Shown here piece after piece: positions 21,969 through 33,073 of a DNA stretch of 60,000 bases (its first letter is position 1; the number at the start of each line of letters is the position of its first letter). The position numbers and the translations under genes were made by a program. The notes under the pieces were generated by a model, which had not been told where the DNA came from, searched no databases, and saw nothing but the letters and a program-made list of their open reading frames with translations. Source of the DNA: Cryptomeria japonica (taxonomy: Eukaryota; Streptophyta; Pinopsida; Cupressales; Cupressaceae); the NCBI RefSeq assembly GCF_030272615.1, contig NC_081406.1:459820072-459880071 (forward strand), read 5' to 3'.

Positions 21969-23218
21969 TGTAAAGCGGAAAAATCGAACCCTAGATGTTC
22001 TCCCCTCCCCAACTCCAAGGAGAGAGAAGGGAGGTCACTAGGGTTGATGGTTTTCACTTAGGAGAGACTTTACATTCAAAAGAGGGGCTGAAACCCACAA
22101 GATCCAATCCCACACAATGCAGGATTGGATTCTAAATGAGTTTCAAGGGTTAAGACATCAAGGATACCCTCTTTTGTAAAGAATGTAGATAGAATGATTG
22201 AACTAGGAATGCATGTAAAGTAAGAAAGATTCACTTATAAACAGAGATAGGGATACGGGATGAAGCTGCGGACCTGGAATTAGCAGTAAAATGTCGAGAC
22301 GGTGTTGTTCTGCAAATTTGAGTGAAAGTTGTCGGGACGATGGCGCCCGAAGTGCACACGGTCCTCCGAAAAATCCGCGAAACGAAGGGGGATCTGTTAG
22401 TCCCTGCACAAGGATTCCAGATCTTCAATTATAGTCGCGTACCTGCAACCTACACAGAAAAAAGAGAGGACGATTGGGGGGTTAGGGATTAGGGGTTTGC
22501 CTTTAGGTCAAACCCCAGTTTTGGAATTAACCAAGAAATGAGAATGCTGTAAATGTGAATGTCTGTAATGTAAACAAGTACTGATACCTTGTTGTAAGAA
22601 TGTTCGTATTCTTACATGCAAAGGTGTAATGTATGTTATATGTAATGGGTTGTAAGTGATCTCTTCTTCAATGGTTGAATCCTTGTCTTGAGTGAAACAC
22701 TTAGCCTTGAATGGAGACATAGAATGCTCAATTGCTTGAAGGAATGCTTGAATGCTTGAATGTTTGAATGTTTGAATATCGCTTCCGCCTCTTGCCCTTG
22801 CTTATTTCCTTCCTTCCTTTCTAGGAGAGGAAAAGTAGTTTATATACTTGTCAATTAGGGTTGAGAGACTGATTTTTCCGACCTTAGGCTGACCTAGAAG
22901 CATTGTTTTCTGAATTACAAACTTAAAGACCCGATGCCCAACAAGAGACCGGACCCAAAACAGGGCCAAGGACCAGGGCGCTAGGCGCCATGGTCCTAGG
23001 GGACCAGGGTGCTGGGTGCCATGGTCCTGAAGGACAAGGGCACTGGGCGCCATGGTCCCACATCCCAGGACAGCAGGGTGCAAGGAAGGATCAGGCCAAG
23101 GTGCAGAAAGATGTCGCAAGCAGGTTTCGGGGTCTCCATTCAGGTTCAACATTGCGCCGCCATCATGAAGACCCAAATGCAGTTGAAATTGCAACTGTCA
23201 CAATTTTAGGATGGTACA
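21969..23218 (-). repeat. 5' LTR of the gag-only element
   Basis: Partner of the LTR at 15334-16583, identical in length and nearly so in sequence. It holds the hairpin array (22970-23060), a TATA box (22839-22846, minus TATATAAA) and a GTGCAC repeat (about 22331-22375) downstream of the expected transcription start. It ends TACA before TSD CAACT. On the minus strand it starts TGTACCATCC where the partner has TGTAGCATCC. Confidence 0.9.
22970..23060 (-). repeat. Tandem palindromic hairpin array in U3
   Basis: Three consecutive units of about 30 bp, each pairing GGACCA or GGACAA with TGGTCC around a GC-rich centre such as GGGCGCTAGGCGCC. The same three-unit array lies at 16334-16433 in the other LTR. 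It is about 130 bp upstream of the TATA box in element orientation, a position suited to a transcription-factor or RNA-hairpin array. It also creates an accidental 130-codon minus-strand ORF (22802-23194). Confidence 0.7.
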
Positions 23219-23983
23219 CAACTATATAAAATTACCACAATAATATATCATGAAAGCACGAAACACAACAAACACATGAGCACAAGATTTAAAACAATCC
23301 TTGGAGTAATTTTTTGGCACATCACTTGGAGGGAAATTTCCAAACAATCCTTATAGGTTGCAAGTTAATGCAATTTGGTAATTTTATGTAATAATGGCTA
23401 CCATAAGAATAATTGGGAGAATAAAAATGGGGGTCATCCAATGGTGCTTGAGGGCCTTGAGACATTTCATTGGCTTGATTAGGAGTTGCATGAACTATAT
23501 CATCAAGTGAAGATTAGATGACTAATTCATGTGATTTGATAATGAATACAAATATGCAAGCCATTAGATCAAAGCAAGATCAATGGCCACCATTCTCTTT
23601 GCTAAATTTATATTATAAAATTATAGAAAATAACAAAAAGGAACTTATATAAGATAAATATCATCATAGGGGCATAACATCCTAAGAAGAGTGCATGTCC
23701 TAGGGGGATAGAGGCAAAATAATAATGAAAATGTTGAATTGACAAATGTTACCCCAAATATGAAACCCTTGGCATGAAATATCACACAAGCCTTGTTGTA
23801 GATTGGGTGAATTCACACAACATGTTAGTGCATGATTTCATCAGGGGGAAACACAATGTAGTCGAACATGATTTTTGTAACAAAGTTGTATGCTTGAATG
23901 CTTTTCTCCTTGAATGCATACTTGAACTTGAATTGCTTGATTATGCTTGGTTGAACTTGGTTTTAGAGACTTAGAGTTTGAAA

Positions 23984-24049
<66 letters not shown>

Positions 24050-26085
24050 GCATTTATATGTAGCTTTTAAACCTTTTCAAATTTAATTTTCAGGTAAGGT
24101 TAATAAAGGTAAGTAAATTCCCACAATTTGCAAAGTCAACATTCATCTTTTGAATTTTGAGTGTAATTTGTTTGGACAAGGCAACCCACTCTATTCCTAG
24201 AAAAATGAGCCATGAAAAAGGTTGTGAATAGGGTAATGCATCAGTTTTAAAGAAACAATCGTAAAACTAAGTTGAATTAGGCATAAATTACTTGAAAAAA
24301 TACCAAAATAGTTCCAAACCTAGTGTCAAATTGTAAAGGTATACAATTTATGATAGTACAATAACTTGTTCAATTTTTGATGTGAAGTTGTTGAACTTTT
24401 TTTTTTCATTGTCACTTAGAGGCCTAGTTTGTCCCATCATGATCCTTACAGAAATGTATTTTATGGTTTTTGAAAAAACATGACCACTTTTTGTGGCCCC
24501 CCTTTTTCTCACCATTTTTTTTTTAAATTGTAGTTTAGAAAATAAATTTGGCGCATTATAGCTCTTATTTTCATATATTTTCAATTTTATAAGTCTTTCT
24601 TTTTTTAAAAGAAAAAAGTGGCCACTTAAGAGCCCCATTTGGCCCCCCATTTTCATACACTTACTCCTAATGAAATCTTATATATAGATAGTCCCCTATG
24701 GAACATATAAGATTATTTTTATATCTCCCTCAACCATAGTTTTTAATGCTTCTATTTTCTAATGACTCTAGTGTGACTTGCTTTCTCAATCATTTTATCT
24801 TTTTGTTTTGTTTTCTTTTTTATCTTTTTATCTTGGGTTTTCTCACTACCTTGTCCTACATCCTTTTTGGTTAATTGAAAATATGTATTGTCTCAATCAT
24901 ATCTAAAATCAATGTGATATTTTATTTAAATTATATCTAATTATTAATAGAGTAAGAGAAGGCCCTTATCCATATCTTTAATTACCAAAGAAAGGAGCAT
25001 AAAAGCTTCAAATCTCAACTAATAATGTTAGATGGGTCATCATATTTTAGATTATTCTCATCTTCTACTTTTACAAACATTTTTAATATTTTCAATTTAA
25101 TCATGATATATTGTTGTTTAATGTGCTTGATGTATGCAAAATAGTAGATTGACCTTTTTTTTTATGTTAATATTTTGCTTGTTGACTAGGCTCCACTTAT
25201 TCTTTCTTAATATTTTGATTTTTCTTTGGAACCCATTTGAAATTCGCATCTTCAAATAAGGTGGCATCGAGATTGGTGAAATTTGCTTCCTTATTTTTCT
25301 TTGGAGCATAAATATGGAATCTTCCATGTTTTCATATATGGAGGAATGAAATTATTATTGTCTACTACTATTTTTTCACTTTTTACCCTTTTTTTTGTTC
25401 TTTTGATATATTCCTTTGATATAATTAATAAATTCTATATTTGTGTTCATAAGAAAATTCTATTTAATGTTCCTTACTCTTATAATCATAACAAATGTCA
25501 CTAAGAGTGTCCAACATAATTTTCAAGTGTGAAGTGACTTGACTCTAAATTGTAATCATGATCATTTTAATCATTTGGAATATCTTAAAAATATTGTAAT
25601 TATCACAAAAAAGATTTAACTAATGAATTTTTTCTTTGGTTTCATACAAATTTTCTATTTGATGTTTGTTTCCTTTGCAATCTTATAAATTTCTTTGTTC
25701 GAGTGACAACATAATTTTCAAGTTTAAAGTAGTATATATGTATCTCTCATCACTACTATAATATTCTCTTGGAAAACATAATTTAGACATTGATGTATCA
25801 GAGAGGGTATCACAATTACTATTCTAACAAAGGTCTTCCAAGTAAACTACAAAATCTAGCCAATGGAACACGATATGGAAAGCTTCACCTATCTCCTTAA
25901 ACCCCATCTCAAGAGGAAATACAAAACTCCCTAAAGTGTCCACAAGAACCCCATTGGCTATGTTTAGACAAACACATAAATAATTTTATATTTGTTTGAT
26001 GTTAATTTTTTAATTATATCAAATTATTCTATGCATATGCTATATTAATTGTCTGGATTAATGTGAATACCTTCACATTATTGAC
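23219..26085. other. Intergenic, no gene recognised
   Basis: AT-rich DNA with short random frames. 23219-24060 could be the right half of an older LTR split by the gag-only element, because the 15236-15333 side looks LTR-like, but I cannot prove pairing. 24390-24620 has long T/A homopolymers. No RNA gene or domain is seen. Confidence 0.35.
23987..24047. repeat. (GA)n microsatellite
   Basis: About 30 uninterrupted GA dinucleotides. They produce a spurious Leu-Ser repeat frame on the minus strand. Confidence 0.97.
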
Positions 26086-27502
26086 TGATGGTATGATGAA
26101 AGAACAAGGATTTGGTCAACTACTGAGAGCGGGGGGGGGGGGGAGGGGGGGGGGTGAATCACTAGATAGAAAAACCATTAGAACTTCACCAATCTCAAAA
26201 TCAATCTCTCAAAGTAAACTTAGAACTATCAATGCAATATCTCTGTCAAGATAAAAATTGTCAAACTAAACCGGTTGACTGTTACAACAGATAATAGTAA
26301 TCAACTTGAAACTTATAACCATTCAAATACTTTTATTGACATAAGTAAAACTTCATTTTGTATTGCTGTCGGTTATCACAACTTATCAAAGTGGAATAAG
26401 TAGTTAAGAAAATCAACCATAGAAACATAACCCAAAAAAAATTCACCACTTGACACAATATTTTTGATGTGGAAACCCAAATGGAAAAAACCACAGTGAG
26501 ATGGAACTCACAAGAAATTTTGAACTCTTCTGAAGTTCACCCTGTTAGGAGCCAAGCCTATTAAAGCTCTACAAAAACTCCTGTTAAGAACTGATCCTAT
26601 TACGAACCACCTGGTCAAGAGATTGACTATAATGCCTTGTTAGAAGAAATACCCTATGAGGATTAACCTTAATAAAGGATTTAGAATCCGAACTAATAAA
26701 TCACTTTGCTAGAGGATTTGAATAACACCAAGCTTGTTAGAGCTTACCCGGTTAGGGGATTTAACTGTTGTAATTGTTAGAAAATAACAAGAGTTTGTTG
26801 ATATGTTTGAATAGCACTTCATTTGCTTGTTCAGATCCTTTTCACACTCCTATCTGCCTTTACTCAAATTGCAGATACATCATCTAGTTTGGCAACCACA
26901 CATTCAATCCAACTTTTCCAACACACTCAAACTAAACAACTCATCAACCTTATAAACAAATCAACTAGGTCAGTAACATAACAAAAACTTAATTCTCATA
27001 GAGATTACAAAAAATTCGGTTCAAGTATGACCATTGGATTACATAACAATCTCTACACATCATTCAAGAAATCCTCTATCGCTCCTTGATCACCACTTCA
27101 TTGAACTCAGTAACTCATCATGCACTTTGCATTATATGCAATATACTTTCTCATTCCCAAGACAAAAAAATGTTACCTCAATGCACCAAAATCACTTTGA
27201 AACTCTCTTCATACAATATGCATACGTGTTATAATCATTAACACTCATCATCAAATCATAAACCAATATAACCAATTCACCAAACTTAATTGGTTAGGGT
27301 TTATCAAAACAATAGGTAGGGTTTACCAATTCAACCCTCCAATACTTAGCAATATCGGCTCACTCCAAAAGATTTCCTACTGATTACAGTTCCTTCACTT
27401 AGCTCTTCCTACTGGTTACAAAACATCATTACAATAATAACATTACCGCTTAATTGACATCAATAACATATCATTAATGCAATCTTCATGCAAATTCCAA
27501 CA
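26086..27502 (-). repeat. 3' LTR of copia A
   Basis: The plus strand starts TGATGGTATGATGAAAG and ends AATTCCAACA, next to the pyrimidine tract ATCTCCCC, which is the polypurine tract on the minus strand (27503-27512). Near its left end (U5) it has G13-A-G10 followed by TGAATCAC (26131-26162). The GGAAACCCA/GGAAAAAACCAC block is at about 26470-26495, followed by several GTTAGG/GTTAAG motifs. Confidence 0.9.
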
Positions 27503-27869
27503 ATCTCCCCGTTTGGCATTGATGGCAATACAAATATCAATACCATTGATTGTTGTGATTGTGAATAGGAATCCTGGTTTAGAATTTACCATTGTACTCT
27601 CCTTGTCTTCATCTTGTCTTCAATTTGTCTTTAGCTACTAGCTGGTTGTACATCATACAATTCTACTCACAATAATCACATAGTTCTTCTCCTCCTTTGA
27701 CAACAATGCCAAATAAAAAGTAAAACAGGCAATGTAAAACTTCATTGTGCAGCATCAACAACCTACAACTTGATTCTCCCCCCATGGAATAACTCCACTT
27801 CTACACCAATCTTGCTGTAAAATTCTGCAAGTAGCTCTGGGACTCATGCAATCTACATCATGCTCAATT

Positions 27870-29380
27870 TACCTCATGAAGGGGTACAACCCCTAACTGA
27901 CTTCTAAGATACTCAAAAGTAGTCTTAGGAAGATGTTTAGTAAAGATATCTGCAAGTTGCTCCTTGGTAGAAACATTCTCTAAGATCACATCTTTACTTT
28001 CCACTTTTTCCCTCAAGAAATGATACTTCAATTCAATGTCCTTGGTTCATGCATGCAAGACAGGGTTCTTTGAAATATTTATGACACTAGTATTGTCACA
28101 TAAGATCTTTATAGGTTTTCTAAACTTCATCTTGAAACCTTCCAAAATGTATTTCATCTAGATAGCCTGGGGACAATTCATATAAGTTGCAACATACTCA
28201 ATTTCAACAATAGATTGTGAAATACAACTCTTCTTTTTACTACTCCATGAAACAAGTCTTCCTCCAAGAAAGAATGCTCCACCGATTGGGCTTTTCTAGT
28301 CATCAACATTACCTGCCCAGTCTGCATTTGTGTACACCTTCAAATCAAAGTTTCCTCCATATGGATAGCATAATCCATAGTCAACAATACCTTTCAAATA
28401 TCTAAAAATCCTCTTAGTTTCTATCAAATGTGTTTCCTTCGGATTCTTCTAAAATCTTGCAACTAGACCAACTGCATGAGCTATATCCGCTCCCCTATGA
28501 ACAACATAGTGCAATTTTCCAATCATTGACCTGTGCTCTTTCTCATCAACAGATGTGGCTTCATCTTCCTTAGACAATTTACAACCTGTAACCATTGGTG
28601 TCCCAATTGGTTTATAGTCACTCATACCAAATATCTTTAATACCTCTTTCACATACTTATACTGTGTGATGAAAATACCACTCTTCATTTGTTGTATTTG
28701 CAAACCTATGAATTTTTTTATCTCCCACTAGAGATATTTCAAACTCACTTTTCATTTCATTTGCAAAGTTATTGCTCATGTCATCATTTCCTCCAAATAT
28801 GATATCATCTACAAACACTTCACTAGCCAATATTTTATCTCCTTCATATTTAAGATATATTTTGCTATCTTCACTGGTTCTATGAAATCCTATCTTCATT
28901 AGGTGTGAATGAAGCCTTTCATACCATGTTCTTGGTGCTATTTTCAATCCATATAGTGCCCTATGCAAATTAAATACCATGTCCTTCTTGTTTGTTAAAG
29001 CATAACCATCTGGCTGCTCAATGTATACTTGCTCTTCTAGTATTCCATTCAAAAATGCTGACTTTACATCCATCTAGTATACTTTGAATCCTTTATGAGC
29101 AGAAAAAGCCAGTAAAGTTTTGACACCTTCCAGTCTGGCCACTAGTACAAAAGTCTCACCATAATCTTCTCCTTCTTGTGCATAAGCTTTGCAAAACAAT
29201 CTAGCTTTGTTGCAAACTACAACACCATCTTCATTGAACATGTTCATGAAAACCCACTTAGTACCTATTGAATTTTTATTTACCGACTGAGGTACTAGAG
29301 TCCATGTGTTGTTCTTCTCAATTTGTTCAAGCTCCTTCTCCATAGCTTTAACCCAATGATCATCACCAAATGCTTCCTTA
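27870..29380 (-). pseudogene. Copia A reverse transcriptase and RNase H
   Basis: Minus-strand pieces in order: NTWTLVPQSVNK and GTKWVFMNMF (29074-29343); MDVKSAFLNGILEEQVYIEQ, YGLKIAPRTWYERLHSHL and the catalytic EVFVDDIIFGG (28657-29073); FITQYKYVKEVLKIFGM through GKLHYVVHRGADIAHAVGLV (28449-28703); then RNase H traces with NADWAGNVDD and HFLREKV down to about 27870. These are the standard Ty1/copia RVT_2 and RNase H motifs. Frame changes near 28700 and several stops break it. Confidence 0.88.
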
Positions 29381-29689
29381 GCAGTTTAGGCTCAACAGTG
29401 GAGATCATGCAGGAATTTTCTATGATTCTTCTTCTGGTTTGCACTCCAGCATCCTTATCTCCAATAATTTATTCAGGATTGTTATTGAGTCTCACATACC
29501 TCGGAATAAGATCATCATTATCTTTGGGTTAATATTCATTATCATCATCTTCTTCTAAGTCTACATGTTCTGGTTGAACTGGTACATCAATATTTGCTTT
29601 ACCAGTTTAAGGTTTCACAGGTTCTGGTTCCAAAAACAAAATGAAAGGGTCTTCATCCTTTTTCTCTACATTGGTTTCTCCTGAGACTT

Positions 29690-30690
29690 CAGGATACTCA
29701 TCCACTCAAACATCAACACTCAATGATTCTTTGTGTCTGGTTGTTAAAACACTTGTAGGCCTTACTCTTGGTGGAATAAACAAGAAATATACCTTCATCA
29801 CTTTTAGCCTCAAACTTGCTAATATAGTCAGCTCTCTTAATAAAAAATTTGCTACCAAATATCTTAAAATAATCAACATTAGGTGATCTACCATACCAAT
29901 ATTCATAAGGAGTCTTGTCCTTACCTCTTTTTACCAAAATCTCATTCATAGTGTAGATAGTTGTGCTGATAGCTTCTCTCCAAAATGTTTTTGCTACACC
30001 TCCTTGTATCAACATTGTCCTAGTAGCTTCAACAATTGACGGGTTGTTTCTTTCTGCAATAACATTCTGTTGTGGTGTCCTCGGTATAGAAAGTTGTCAT
30101 TTGATACCATTCTCTTGACAATATCTAGTTAATTCCTAAGAAGTGAATTATTCACCTTGAGTTGTCCTCAGACACTTTATCTTCTTTCCCCTCTCCTTTT
30201 TACCTAAGGCCCTAAATGCCTTGAATTTACCAAATGCCTCTATTTTATCCTTCAAGAATGTGACCCACATCATCCTTGAGCAATCACCAGTGAAGATCAT
30301 AAAATATCTATCACCTTGAATACTTTTAGTCCTTATTGGTCCACATAGGTCTGTATGAACCAAATCTAAAAGTTGCTCTGCTGAAAAAGACTTGCTCTTG
30401 AAAGTTGAGGATGTCATCTTTCCTAATTAACATTCCTTAGATAGAGCATTAACCGGTTTGTCCAATTGAGGCAAACCTCTCATTGACTTCGACTTACTCA
30501 CTTTAACAATGTTATCAAAATTCAAATGACAAAATCTCCTATGCCAAAGCCAACTTTCATCTATTTTAGCAATTAAACAGTTGCTGACTTTAGGATTCAG
30601 GTGAAACAGGTTACCTTTAGTTTTCTTGCCGGTTGCAATCAGTTCACCTTTGCTATCATAGATTTTGCACATACCATTTTTAAACTCCAA
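29690..30690 (-). pseudogene. Copia A integrase
   Basis: The HHCC-type region reads SWLWHRRFCHLNFDNIVKVS near 30530. The catalytic core shows DLVHTDLCGPIRTKS and FTGDCSRMMWVTFLKDK (the usual DDYSR has become GDCSR), then SIPRTPQQNVIAERN with the core glutamate. The C-terminal part reads AKTFWREAISTTIYTMNEI and TPYEYWYGRSPNVDYFKIFG. A stop at about 30424-30426, frameshifts and changed catalytic residues mark it inactive. Confidence 0.87.
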
Positions 30691-30750
30691 TGGATATCCT
30701 CTGCCATTGAGTTGGGCAACATTGAACAGATTGTGCTTTAGACCTTCAAC

Positions 30751-32999
30751 CTAATAGACATCATCTACACTGCTGTTTCCATTAATAGAAATAGTTCCCT
30801 TACCTTTAATCATGCAGGGTGAGTCATTACCAAATCTTACAACTCCACCATCAAATTCCTTCAAAGAAAGAAATTTGCTCTGATCACTGGTCATATGATG
30901 TGAACAACCACTATCAATGATCCAATCATCAGAATTATCCATGCATGAAACTAAAGATTTCTGATCAAATAATTCTTTAATGGCTACAAACACAATGTCT
31001 TCATTAGCATCACCATCAGATTCCTCATCAGTGATACCACCATCAACTACAATAAGACAATCTCTTTTTCCTTTTCCCTTGTACTTCTTGAACTTGTCTT
31101 GCTTGTGCTCATTATCACCATTGGGACAATTACCATCTATGTGTCCAATCTTGTTGCATGCAAAACATTTCAAAGTTAATTTACCTCTATATTTACTGGT
31201 TCCTCTGGGCAACCGCGTGGCCAACAAAGATTCAATCTAAAATAAATTATCTTCATCATCGGCTTGTTTGCTGTATCTAGATTCATAACTGTGACTAACA
31301 TCTCTACTTTTTCTCATACATGGGTTAGAAACAGAAGATTTAAATAGTGATTCAAATTTCTGAAGACTACCATCATAACCATTTAATCCAAAAGCAGTAA
31401 GTTTACCAATGATGGAATCAAGGGCTACCTTGGTTTTGTCAATAGATTTCAACTCCTAAATGGCTGCAACTTAGATAGCGTAGACTAGTAGCAGGGTTCT
31501 CAATACCTTACTACCTACTATGGCATCATCCATTTTACCATCAACACCCTTGATCTCACCAACTATCTCTTTTATCCTCTGACCATATTGTTGGGTATTC
31601 TCACCTTTTGCCATCCATATGTCATCAAAATTCCCTCTTAGACTCCTTCCTTGGCAATCTTCACATGTTCATTATCGCTATAAATCTCTTCAAGTTTCTT
31701 CCATACCTCACGTGGAGTCTCCAGACCATGAACTGTTAGGACCCAGAGGCAACTAAGAGGGGGGGGTGAATCAGTTGTCTATTAATTTCAACCCAAATAT
31801 AACTTAACCAAACTTAATGCAGGTACATAGTTTAGTAGTTAATAATAGTACCGGTAAAGTTTAATTCATGAAACAAAAAGACAAATAACATACATAACAC
31901 ATAACACCATTATTTGTACATGGAAACCGTGTAAGGGGAAAAACCACAGTGGGAAACCTTGCCCACAATCAGATGATACTACTGCAGATAGTATGTGTGT
32001 ACAAATGGGGTCTGCACATGTAGAAAGGTCAACTGCCTAGATCTCATTGCTCAATCACAAAATGGGAGTCACACTGACTACAATTGGATGGTTAAATCCA
32101 ATGATAATGTACTGCTCAAAATAACATCTTCATATGCTGGATTCAGTACCAGTTAAGCTCTGTTTGTCTTCATCATACCTTCCTTAAATCTTCAAATGAT
32201 GTCTGCATGTATAGCTCTGCTTATATTCACATATATCTTATTAAAATCCTTTTCCTTACTCCTCTACATAATCTCACAACTGAGATCTTACATATATACC
32301 AAAACCTAAGACTAGATGTGTAGGTTGACTCACTAAGATATTACAATAAAATCAATTACAAATGAAACAATATGCGATGCATCATGTCAGCTCAATACAT
32401 TTCCAATAGTAACAAAACATCTCCATAATGTGTCGTGCTAATGTGGAATAGATAATGCTTGTCGGTCCATAACATAGACCTATTTGCTGGTAACAACAAA
32501 TATGTAAACTCGATTGTACCAATAATCAAATCACCAAAACCAAGTGTCCAAACAATGTCTTTGACATAACCAAGTAATCTCCAAATGATAACAGATCAAC
32601 CTTAGTGCCGGTAAACAATATAACTTGTAGGTTAACCAGATACTGGTGACTGTGCATAAGTCACTGAACATGCCAGTGAACATAACCAAATATCTCCACA
32701 AGGATAAGTGTTGACAAGTGTTGACATCAATGACAAAACCAATGCAACACATCCATAATACCAACATGAACATCAACATATTCAATATCAGCTAAAGAAC
32801 TGATAATAGCCTCTAGTGCTTGATTGTTTTCTTGTTGCTCTTTCTTCTGATCATCAGTCATAATTCTAGTAGGTGCAATATATTGAGTATTAATATGTTC
32901 CCAGTATTGATTTCCAAGACACTTGATATAAATTTTCATTCTATCACTCCATATCCTATACTTCTCTCTATTAAACTTTAGACCTTCCTTCTTCATCAT
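30751..32999 (-). pseudogene. Copia A gag and protease, split by a solo LTR
   Basis: Gag starts at ATG 32999 (KYRIWSDRMKIYIKCLG, QALEAIISSLADIEYVDVH). It is interrupted by the LTR at 31734-32766 and resumes with GLETPREVWKKLEEIYSDNE; the joined frame is uninterrupted at the insertion point once one TSD is removed. The zinc knuckle is CFACNKIGHIDGNC (CX2CX4HX4C, near 31150), with all four ligands kept. The protease reads DDWIIDSGCSHHMTSDQSKF near 30900, with the DSG catalytic triplet. Stops occur around 31238 and 31455. Confidence 0.88.
31734..32766 (-). mobile_element. Solo copia-type LTR inside copia A gag
   Basis: 1,033 bp with TGTTAGGACCC at the left and ATACCAACA at the right. TGAAC is duplicated at 31729-31733 and 32767-32771. 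It has the G8-TGAATCAG tract (31759-31773) and the GGAAACCGTGTAAGGGGAAA variant of the conserved LTR block (about 31922-31941). No internal domain is present, so the body was lost by LTR-LTR recombination. It post-dates copia A. Orientation is inferred from copia A and B. Confidence 0.9.
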
Positions 33000-33058
33000 G
33001 ATTTACAAGATCTTTACTTCAAGTTGTTAGGATTAGACCTTAGAGGACCTAAGAACCT

Positions 33059-33073
33059 GGCTCTGATACCAAT
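33059..33073 (-). other. Copia A primer-binding site
   Basis: The minus strand reads ATTGGTATCAGAGCC directly inside the 5' LTR. TGGTATCAGAGC is complementary to the 3' end of plant initiator tRNA-Met, the usual Ty1/copia primer. Confidence 0.9.

Larger units (their letters stand above)
15334..23218 (-). mobile_element. Complete gag-only (non-autonomous) LTR retrotransposon
   Basis: 7,885 bp with two LTRs of equal length (15334-16583 and 21969-23218, each 1,250 bp), TG...CA ends, and a CAACT duplication at 15329-15333 and 23219-23223. The body is on the minus strand: 5' LTR on the right, candidate primer-binding site at 21948-21965, leader 20784-21947, one long gag/protease-like frame (20783-17334), a 3' untranslated part, and a purine tract adjoining the left LTR (16584-16598). 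No RT, RNase H or integrase motif occurs in the 5.4-kb interior. It must therefore have depended on enzymes from another element, as described for TR-GAG/LARD-type elements. The first 155 bp of the two LTRs differ at 5 positions by eye, so insertion is not very ancient. Gag similarity places it with Ty3/gypsy. Confidence 0.9.

Noticed and set aside
22802-23194. 130-codon minus-strand ORF with Trp/Pro-rich repeats
   Set aside because: It lies in the LTR and is generated by the palindromic hairpin array. No such frame was listed at the equivalent place in the other LTR.
23841-24053. Leu-Ser repeat ORF
   Set aside because: Translation of the (GA)n microsatellite.
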